DNA of 64,000 nucleotides from a virus, in IMG/VR virus record IMGVR_UViG_3300020021_000004, positions 22,249-86,248 of that record; one strand, 5' to 3'. The translations under genes and the position numbers were made by a program. The stretch's first letter is position 1. The number at the start of each line of letters is the position of its first letter. This document shows positions 57,859 through 64,000 of the stretch, piece after piece. Under the pieces are notes generated by a model, which saw only the letters and a list, made by a program, of their open reading frames with translations, was not told the origin of the DNA and made no database searches.

Positions 57859-59858
57859 TATCTCGACCTTGGGCGCATACCTAGAGTGCTTCGATCCCCG
57901 ATGCCATGGTGACGAGCACGGCTCATCTGGTACCGTTGAGGGGTCATCCCGCCCGAAGAGACGGCAGGGCGGTAGGGCGTGCCGTGAGCGGTGTGCTTCT
58001 GGTTCAACAGCTGGTCGTGTGAAAGCCAAATCGCTCGCACCAACGCATCGCTCAAGTCGTCGTGCGCTCCAGCCTTCTGGGGAGCCGCTACCAACACCGT
58101 ATTCTTCGAGACGTGGTTGGCCTGTAGGGTCAACAGCTCGGCAATGAGCGGGGAGTGCCGGCCTCCATCACCCTTGGCTCGCTCAGGGAGGGGCCAGTCG
58201 TAAAGCTCAAGCTTCTTGTCGTACATGAGCATCTTCGCCGCCTGATAGATCTTGCTGGTCTGATCTCGCGTGAAGAACTCGCTCTTGAATTGACGGAGCC
58301 CTCGCTTGTGAAGCGCTTGCTCCAAAGGAATGCCGTTCCACCTGTCGAAGATAGCGGATGAAATGTGGAACTTCTTAGTAAGGGCCACGATCCAGTTGGC
58401 GATCTCATCGAAATCAAGGCGCTCTACATCTTTCAGGACCTTGGCGTAGTCGGTGGGGTACCGATTTTCGAGATGAGGATTCGCCTCTCGCCAGTCCATC
58501 CCTGCATACCAAACCTCATGGTAGTCGAGGATGACCCGGCTATCCTCGATGTGAGTGATTGCAATAGCGGTACCGTCCCCAATGAGGCCCACGTCGATCC
58601 CCATCTGGTGGGGCGTCCGCGGAGTGGCCATGATCTTGGGGCGGGCCGCAGGGTTGATGCACTCCGTGAGGTCCGTCTCTCGTTCGATCCAACCTCGTGC
58701 CTGATCCGAGAATTGAGCCCCGTGCTCAACCATGAATGAGGTGGGATTCTCGTGGTACTTCTCCTTGTAGTACGAGCTGGCGACCGTCGGGTTGATCTCC
58801 CAAGTCGGGGCCTGAATGGCGAGGATGTTGTACGCTCCCTCACCGCCCCGCATCGCAAGGTCGAACTTCTCGTAAAACTTGCCACTCTTACCTAGGGGTG
58901 ACGAAATCAGGATGATCCGGCTGTCGACCGGTACTTGCTTACCCGTCCGAGAGTCGATCGCCGGGCGACCCGTCTCGGGGTTCTTCCTCGAGTAGGCGGC
59001 AGCTGACGGCACGACAGCGTTGTAGATCTCGTCGGCCGAACTGTTGCCCTTGTCCTGAAAGTGGGCCACCTCATCAAGGATGATGACAATGTTACCTGCA
59101 CCACGAAGACCCTTGGCGATGCAGCTCTTGAAGGTGACGCGAAGGCTCGCCTTGCCGTTGAAGCTGACGAACTTACCATTGTCCTGACGTGACGTGGGAC
59201 CGAACTTCTCGATGTCGTAGGGCGTGCGAAAGTTCACGTGCGACAGAGTGTTGTTGGTCACGAAAGGCGTGAAGTAGTTGCACTTCGCCAAGTGAGTCGT
59301 CACCTCACCGAACAACAAACCGGCCTGCTCCTTGTCGGTAGCGACCGAGATGATCTGAATACGATTACCGTTCGGCAACCCGTAGTACTCTTGAGGGTTG
59401 TACAAGTTGAGGAGGCGGTAAACCTCGTAGCTAGCAAAGATGCCCGAGAGGGTCGTCTTGCCTGCTCGACGACCGATCGCGAGCACTAGTTCCCGACGCT
59501 CGTGGTCCTGCTCCCCGATGTTGCAACGACCCTCGTCGAAAAGGAACTTCAGGTACTCCCGTTCCGTGAACTCGTACCGGATCTTCGTGTTGAACATGTC
59601 CGGGATCTGGATACGCTTGAGCGGGTCCTCGGGCAGTGTCTCGTCGAGCGGCAAGTTGTAATAGAGCTTGACCAGGAAGCGCTGTGCGGGGAACAGCTTC
59701 ATGTCCAGCCCCCACGGCTGCTCGATGTAGTCCAGCACACTGAAGATGCGTGTGGGGCCGCCTTCGCTGCCGCCCGCTGCCGCTTCACCCGCCTGAAGGC
59801 GGATCTGTTGGCCCACCTGGCGGGCTAAATGGGCGATGCCCTTTTTGTTGTCGGCCAC
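57858..59858 (-). CDS. terL: Terminase large subunit (packaging ATPase-nuclease)
   Basis: 666 residues with a complete two-domain layout. ATPase: adenine-binding KLFPAQRFLVK (54-64), Walker A GRRAGKTT (129-136), Walker B IVIILDEVAHF (257-267), coupling motif ILISSPLG (316-323). Nuclease: GIDVGLIGDGTAI (420-432) with Asp422, AIFDRWNG near 520, and HDDLSDALV near 613, the acidic triad of the RNase H-like fold. It cuts concatemeric genomes and drives DNA through the portal. The gene immediately upstream is a degenerate copy of its ATPase half. Confidence 0.85.
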   Translation of the reverse strand: MADNKKGIAHLARQVGQQIRLQAGEAAAGGSEGGPTRIFSVLDYIEQPWGLDMKLFPAQRFLVKLYYNLPLDETLPEDPLKRIQIPDMFNTKIRYEFTEREYLKFLFDEGRCNIGEQDHERRELVLAIGRRAGKTTLSGIFASYEVYRLLNLYNPQEYYGLPNGNRIQIISVATDKEQAGLLFGEVTTHLAKCNYFTPFVTNNTLSHVNFRTPYDIEKFGPTSRQDNGKFVSFNGKASLRVTFKSCIAKGLRGAGNIVIILDEVAHFQDKGNSSADEIYNAVVPSAAAYSRKNPETGRPAIDSRTGKQVPVDSRIILISSPLGKSGKFYEKFDLAMRGGEGAYNILAIQAPTWEINPTVASSYYKEKYHENPTSFMVEHGAQFSDQARGWIERETDLTECINPAARPKIMATPRTPHQMGIDVGLIGDGTAIAITHIEDSRVILDYHEVWYAGMDWREANPHLENRYPTDYAKVLKDVERLDFDEIANWIVALTKKFHISSAIFDRWNGIPLEQALHKRGLRQFKSEFFTRDQTSKIYQAAKMLMYDKKLELYDWPLPERAKGDGGRHSPLIAELLTLQANHVSKNTVLVAAPQKAGAHDDLSDALVRAIWLSHDQLLNQKHTAHGTPYRPAVSSGGMTPQRYQMSRARHHGIGDRSTLGMRPRSR

Positions 59859-59861
59859 GAT

Positions 59862-60710
59862 TCACACCCGGGCCTCATACTCAAGACCGAAGCTCCGAAG
59901 ACCCAGATGGTCCCGCTCCCTTGAGTAAAAGTCTGAAGGAATGGTCGGGTTAGCATCCTGCGTAGGGATCCTCAGGGTAAGAGCACCCCGCTGTTTAGCC
60001 TGACGATAGAAATCCCTGAACGTCTTCGAGCCATCGGAGGTCGTCGTGATGGTGATCCGGCCCCCGCAGGGCGCCACTATGCTGTGGATGAGCGGGAGGT
60101 CCTGAAAATAGGCGGCATTGTCGAGCACCACTGATGATGCACGAAGGCCCCTGAGATCCTTACCCTGGGCGGACTTGAACATAGCCCTGACCCGGCCCCC
60201 GCCTTCACCTTCGAAGTTCAGGTAAGAAGCAGTCCGGTTCTTCAAGTACGGCTGAAGGTGAGATTCCGCCAAACACGCGGCATAAACGTCAAGGTGAACA
60301 CCGGCCGAAGCCCTGTCGTGAGAGACAGAGATCACACCTCTGGGCTCAGATCCTTGAGTCCGTAGGAGTTTGAGGGTCTCGTACAACTGGACCGTCTGGC
60401 CTAGCCAAGACATCCCGCCACGACGGCCCACAATGAGCACCGCCTCTTGCGAACCCTGACGAGCGGGCGTGCAACGACCTGTCCGCTCCAAGCGAACCAA
60501 GTACTGACGCTCCCGAGCATCTAGTTCGAGACCGTACATCATCTTCAGTATGAAGCGCTGTGCGGGAAACAGCTTCGGAACCCCAAGAGCACCTGAGTCC
60601 ACTAGTTCGATGATGGAGGGTTCGGAGGATTCGGGCTTCACGGAGAAGCCTGCCACCAAAGGCAATGCTGAGGTGAGCCCCAGCATCTGCATGAACGAAC
60701 GGCGGTTCAT
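59862..60710 (-). CDS. ATPase-only terminase paralogue with dead Walker motifs and Tat-like start
   Basis: 282 residues. From residue 46 it aligns with the large terminase: KLFPAQRFILKMM, GRRGGMSW (95-102), FKSAQGKDLRGLRASSVVLD and AYFQD. The Walker A Lys-Thr of the active enzyme is Met100-Ser101, and the Walker B Glu is Asn198, so ATP hydrolysis is not expected. It ends (LEYEARV) where the nuclease domain would begin. The start at 60710 overlaps the previous stop (ATGA) and gives MNRRSFMQMLGLTSALPLVA, with a twin-arginine RRxF and hydrophobic stretch like a Tat signal. It may be a regulatory partner of the terminase; export is only a possibility. Confidence 0.65.
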   Translation of the reverse strand: MNRRSFMQMLGLTSALPLVAGFSVKPESSEPSIIELVDSGALGVPKLFPAQRFILKMMYGLELDARERQYLVRLERTGRCTPARQGSQEAVLIVGRRGGMSWLGQTVQLYETLKLLRTQGSEPRGVISVSHDRASAGVHLDVYAACLAESHLQPYLKNRTASYLNFEGEGGGRVRAMFKSAQGKDLRGLRASSVVLDNAAYFQDLPLIHSIVAPCGGRITITTTSDGSKTFRDFYRQAKQRGALTLRIPTQDANPTIPSDFYSRERDHLGLRSFGLEYEARV

Positions 60711-61345
60711 AGGTTCTGAGCCTTTTCCTCCCACCCTTCGAGCTTGGTCTCCAAACGGTTGAAGAGAAGGTCGATCATCTCGGGGGAAAGCACATCACCG
60801 GCCGCTGCTCGAACGGTCTCCAAAAAGAACGCAAAGATCTTCTGGAACTTCTCACCCTTGAGGTCGATCATCGTAGCGCCCAAGCGACGAATCTCTAGTT
60901 CGAGATGGGCCACTTCACGCAAAGCCGCAATACGGCGGCTCGACATCTGCGACGTGTCCTTGCCGTACTTTTCCTCTTCGATGCGCTGGAAGTGCAGGGC
61001 CGCCGATTCACGGGCGATCTCCTCCTTCACCCTCTGAAGGGTCTCGATCGATTCTTGACGCTCACCCGTCGAACGTACGAGGGGGTCCGCGTTGATGAAC
61101 GCAGTCTTCTGGCGAATCATCTCCGCGTGATAGATGAGGTCGTCCCTTGTGGGTTCCGTTCGGATCTTCTTCGGGCGGCCGGGTCCTCGTTTGATGGCTC
61201 CGGTTGCCGCATGGATGGGCACCACCGTGCCATTGGCGTGAGCCAACGGTCGCTGAGAATCGACGGCCTTCTGCTCTTGAGCCTTCTTGGCCTCAGCTTC
61301 AGCGTCAGCCTCGTCATCGTTGTAGATCTCGGTATCGTCGGACAT
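60707..61345 (-). CDS. Terminase small subunit candidate
   Basis: 212 residues upstream of the terminase genes. An acidic N-terminus is followed by an AT-hook-like RGPGRPKKIR (about 53-62), then a helical core (EESIETLQRV-type coiled coil, LREVAHLELEIRRLGATM) and a C-terminal segment ending WEEKAQNL that could contact the large subunit. DNA-recognising small terminases vary greatly, so the call rests on position, length and a DNA-binding motif. It overlaps the inactive terminase paralogue by four bases. Confidence 0.5.
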   Translation of the reverse strand: MSDDTEIYNDDEADAEAEAKKAQEQKAVDSQRPLAHANGTVVPIHAATGAIKRGPGRPKKIRTEPTRDDLIYHAEMIRQKTAFINADPLVRSTGERQESIETLQRVKEEIARESAALHFQRIEEEKYGKDTSQMSSRRIAALREVAHLELEIRRLGATMIDLKGEKFQKIFAFFLETVRAAAGDVLSPEMIDLLFNRLETKLEGWEEKAQNL

Positions 61346-61347
61346 GG

Positions 61348-61755
61348 CTACTTCTTCTTCCCTTCTTCGGTTCCCTCACCGCCGTTGCCCTCTGTCCGGA
61401 TCAAATACTGGGACAGGTTGTAGGCAACGTCGTAACCCTTGTCTTTCGGGACTTGCTTATCCAAAGCGTTGGACAAATCCTTGCCCGATTGAACAAGGCT
61501 GAGGACCCCAGTGTTGTTGGGGGTCGCAGGAAACACGTCTTTTGGCTGAATATCTCGGCTATGAGGCTTGATGATGTCCTCACCCTTGGTTTTCGAAACG
61601 CCGTTGTCTTTGACCACGTCACGGTCGATGCCCTTAGGCTTGTTGATGGGCGTGACGTTCTGTTTGGCCTTCTGGCGAGCACCAGGAACCTGATCGGCCC
61701 GACGGTGGCGGTAAGCCGCCACCACCCGACGAACGGACTCGATGCTGTTCTTCAC
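61348..61755 (-). CDS. Hypothetical basic protein, 135 aa
   Basis: Starts MKNSIESVRRVVAAYRHRRA; the first 35 residues are strongly basic, the middle is polar and disordered (PINKPKGIDRDVVKDN), and the end is Gly-Glu-Lys-rich. Not recognised. It overlaps the Cys-rich gene by four bases and is three bases before the small-terminase candidate. Disordered basic phage proteins of this kind are often virion-associated, but no direct evidence is present. Confidence 0.5.
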   Translation of the reverse strand: MKNSIESVRRVVAAYRHRRADQVPGARQKAKQNVTPINKPKGIDRDVVKDNGVSKTKGEDIIKPHSRDIQPKDVFPATPNNTGVLSLVQSGKDLSNALDKQVPKDKGYDVAYNLSQYLIRTEGNGGEGTEEGKKK

Positions 61756-63740
61756 AGTTTGATCTCGTGACTCCCGAACTGGATCGAAGTGCTGAACTTC
61801 TGGCCTTCGGGGTTGAATTCGATCGAAGCCTCGTGATGCTGGAGCTGGTACTCCTGCATCATCGTCAAGCCGTTGTTGGCCATCAAAGCCTCAGCATTGG
61901 GCATCGTATTAGCGGGACCCGACGCCAGCATGGCCTGCTGTTCGGCGTACTTGTCGATGTAGGGCGGCTCCACCACGAGCTGCTTGTTGAGCACCGAGCA
62001 ATGCCCAATACGGGTCTGGTGCACGCAAGAGCTGCACTTGTCGCCGACCTTGGCATACTTCACGGCCCCACGTGAACGATGGAGGCTAGCGGCCCGCTGG
62101 CAGCCCTTGCCGTAGTCGTCGTACACAGTGGGGTCGATATATTTGAACCCCTGGAGGCCCTGCTCAGCCAAGACAGCTCGAAGCTCCGGTCCCGTCGCCA
62201 AGAGGGCTCGGGGATCGAACGCCTGACGGAGAGCCATCAAGAGATCGGTCCCGTAAAGGCCCTCGTTCAGGTACTCGGCCGCCTTCTTGAGGATATTGCG
62301 CTTCGTCAGCTCACCGGCGGTAACCTGATGAGAGCTTCCGTAGAAAGCGGTCTCGATGCTGCCCCGCTGCGACTGCTGCGTGATGCTAGCTACCGGCATC
62401 GAGGAGGCGTTGTGGATGTTCTTGAGAGCCTCGACAGGTGTGGACCCCCACTTCATCCGGGACGCTTCCTGGGGCAGCTTGCCAGCGATCCGCTGCTCGT
62501 CCACGACCGCTTGCACGGTTTCGTTCGTGTACAGGTCGGTCGCGTTGGCGACCAGCTTGCGGCCGTACATCATGCAGCGGCCGACCTTGTTGAAGATGCA
62601 AGAGCTGCACTTCTCGCCCGCCACAACCGCACGAACCTTCGAAGCGTGACGGTTGATGTAGTCGGCGCCCACGCGGCAGTCGTCGAACGAGTCCTGCGTC
62701 AGGTAGACGGCCCCGTACAAGCCCGCTTCCTTGTAAGTGGGACCCCACTCGGCCTTCGTGGCTTCCAGATCCCGGAGGTCGAACGCCAAACGAAGCCCGT
62801 GCGCTAGTTCAGACTCCGTCCGACCCTTGAGCATCTCCTTGCGGAGGAACGCGATAACGGGACGGGCCTTGAGGGCCGCCATCTTCTGCTGGGACTCCAG
62901 ATCCCGCTTCTTGGTCAAGCTCGAAGCCGCAATCAGCACCTGCTGAGTGTCCACCTTGGCTTGAGGCGGGGCGTACTGCTGATGGCCACTGAAAGCCTGG
63001 CCAACCGCCTCTTGAGAGGCCAGGAAAGCCCTTTGAATGCGCTCACGAGGCGTACCGGCCGAAGCTTGAACGCCCATACCCTTCGCCTGTTGGGTGCGCT
63101 CGACATCCGAAGCCAGATTGTCCGTGTACGGGACATCCATTTGGATCTGCTTGTGGAAGACCCCGCAATGGCTTGCCCCGTTCGTCACGTGACGGTGGCT
63201 GCAATCCCCGCAAGCCGTCTTGGCCACTACGAACTTGGCTTCAGGTGCGTACCTTCGCACGAAGTCCGACGCCTCTTTGGAGCCACGGTTGCAATTCGGG
63301 AAGTCCTGAGCGGCCACGTAGTAGCGACCCAAGAGTCCTCGTTCTGCGAACACCTCCGCCAACGCTGTCTTGGCGTTCGAAAGAGCTGTCCCGTCGTAGC
63401 GGGTCGCCAGAATACTTCGGATCTTCGTAGGATCGGTCGTCTGCATGATCGCCAAACGGGCGGTTCGCAGAAGGCCCGGTGAGGCCATCTCCATCGCCAA
63501 ACGACCATGAACTTCCGACAAGTCGCCCATCGTCCTAGGAGCCCCTGTGTTGGGCACGAAGTTCGAGGCCGGTTCGTCTCGATGACGCCAAAGCGCTTCG
63601 AGGTCCGGGACCACGTCGAGATTCTGCTTGGGCAGGGTGTCCAGCTCGCGATAAGCCTTCGCATCCACGTCCAACCAATCGAGGTTGGAAACGGCGGAGC
63701 CCTCTTTCAAGTAGTCCGTGAGGTCACCTAGTTCAGACAT
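61752..63740 (-). CDS. Triple Cys-repeat protein, 662 aa
   Basis: I start at the ATG at 63740 (MSELGDLTDYLKEG), which overlaps the upstream stop by eight bases and has GGGACG upstream. Three copies of a four-Cys module are visible. Copy 1: DFPNCNRGSKEAS ... KTACGDC ... HCGVFHKQI. Copy 2: FDDCRVGADYINRH ... EKCSSCIF ... RCMMYGRKLV. Copy 3: YGKGCQRAASLHR ... DKCSSCVH ... HCSVLNKQLV. Each has C-x(~35)-CxxC-x(8-10)-C, suitable for zinc or an Fe-S cluster. Between the modules are helical segments with 'L...LR.AFD.R.L'. It lies just upstream of packaging genes. Family unknown to me. Confidence 0.55.
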   Translation of the reverse strand: MSELGDLTDYLKEGSAVSNLDWLDVDAKAYRELDTLPKQNLDVVPDLEALWRHRDEPASNFVPNTGAPRTMGDLSEVHGRLAMEMASPGLLRTARLAIMQTTDPTKIRSILATRYDGTALSNAKTALAEVFAERGLLGRYYVAAQDFPNCNRGSKEASDFVRRYAPEAKFVVAKTACGDCSHRHVTNGASHCGVFHKQIQMDVPYTDNLASDVERTQQAKGMGVQASAGTPRERIQRAFLASQEAVGQAFSGHQQYAPPQAKVDTQQVLIAASSLTKKRDLESQQKMAALKARPVIAFLRKEMLKGRTESELAHGLRLAFDLRDLEATKAEWGPTYKEAGLYGAVYLTQDSFDDCRVGADYINRHASKVRAVVAGEKCSSCIFNKVGRCMMYGRKLVANATDLYTNETVQAVVDEQRIAGKLPQEASRMKWGSTPVEALKNIHNASSMPVASITQQSQRGSIETAFYGSSHQVTAGELTKRNILKKAAEYLNEGLYGTDLLMALRQAFDPRALLATGPELRAVLAEQGLQGFKYIDPTVYDDYGKGCQRAASLHRSRGAVKYAKVGDKCSSCVHQTRIGHCSVLNKQLVVEPPYIDKYAEQQAMLASGPANTMPNAEALMANNGLTMMQEYQLQHHEASIEFNPEGQKFSTSIQFGSHEIKL

Positions 63741-64000
63741 CGTTCGTCCCTGTGAGATGGCGTTGAGGCCAGTTGTGTAGGGGGTCGTCCCTATAGTCGT
63801 GTGTGGTGTCATCGTAGCGGACATAGGGGGTCGACATGTCCTGCGTCACGTAGTCGGTGTTCATCAATCCTGGAGAATACTCACCCTGAGGAGTCGCCTC
63901 GCCCGGGAGATCCGACTGCGCCATTTGGGTGTTCACCAAGTTGCCCTTGTCCCCTTGGTAATAATCGGACCGGGCCACCGGGCTCTCGGTGTCGTTGGGT
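63733..64000 (-). CDS. Hypothetical protein, 5' end beyond the window
   Basis: The frame stays open to base 64000, so the true start is outside. The visible C-terminal ~89 residues are hydrophilic, rich in Asp, Gln, Tyr and Pro (NTQMAQSDLPGEATPQGEYS; DYVTQDMSTPYVRYDDTTHD) and end LTGTNDV, with no domain recognised. It overlaps the start of the Cys-repeat gene, so it belongs to the same operon. A GTG at 63978 could be a start but nothing supports it. Confidence 0.45.
   Translation of the reverse strand, partial: PNDTESPVARSDYYQGDKGNLVNTQMAQSDLPGEATPQGEYSPGLMNTDYVTQDMSTPYVRYDDTTHDYRDDPLHNWPQRHLTGTNDV

Noticed and set aside
1-64000. tRNA, rRNA, integrase, attachment site or lysis cassette
   Set aside because: I searched by eye for cloverleaf-like stretches, recombinase motifs, and endolysin or holin signatures and saw none that could be supported.

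Overview
The window is a continuous structural (virion morphogenesis) block of a large tailed phage with a contractile tail (myovirus morphology). Every gene I accept reads on the minus strand, so transcription runs from the right end (about 64 kb) to the left (base 1). Genes are tightly packed. Many start and stop codons overlap as ATGA, GTGA, TGATG or TAATG, and no stretch longer than about 170 bases lacks a gene. I see no integrase, repressor, replication gene, tRNA, rRNA or CRISPR array. The window is cut at both ends: the first gene has lost its 5' end and the last gene, the tail sheath, has lost its 3' end. GC is moderately high. The host cannot be named from the sequence.

Layout in transcription order. 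(1) 64.0-57.6 kb, packaging: a Cys-rich triple-repeat protein, a small-terminase candidate, an ATPase-only terminase paralogue with broken Walker motifs and a Tat-like N-terminus, and the intact terminase large subunit. (2) 57.6-44.2 kb, head: three tandem paralogues of unknown role, portal, a very large charged protein, prohead protease, a scaffold-like Gln-rich protein, a small head protein and the major capsid protein, closed by a strong hairpin terminator. (3) 44.1-31.6 kb: a LAGLIDADG endonuclease-DNA methyltransferase fusion with its own promoter/operator-like region, then many small and medium virion or accessory proteins, including a SWIM zinc-finger protein and IPT-like proteins. (4) 31.6-19.2 kb, tail decoration and adhesins: a Gp80-like tail protein, a methyltransferase-glycosyltransferase-TPR protein, an HNH endonuclease, four related lectin-like or beta-sandwich adhesins and paired paralogues. 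(5) 19.1-12.4 kb: one 2,220-residue protein built almost wholly of 17- and 20-residue 'DxVxVTD' repeats. (6) 12.4 kb to 1: neck and tail-completion proteins, a zinc-finger/Vsr-like endonuclease, a Dps-like protein, an actin-like ATPase, an FmdB-type zinc ribbon and a giant tail sheath.

Terminase, portal, protease, scaffold and capsid build and fill the head. The neck and completion proteins join it to the sheath-bearing tail. The adhesin and repeat genes probably make the host-contact apparatus. Three endonucleases of three different families have settled between essential structural genes. The most unusual items are the inactive terminase twin, the actin-like and Dps-like pair inside the tail module, the endonuclease-methyltransferase fusion behind a 20-bp perfect inverted repeat, the methyltransferase-glycosyltransferase-TPR fusion, and the giant repeat fibre whose repeat unit recurs in neighbouring adhesins.
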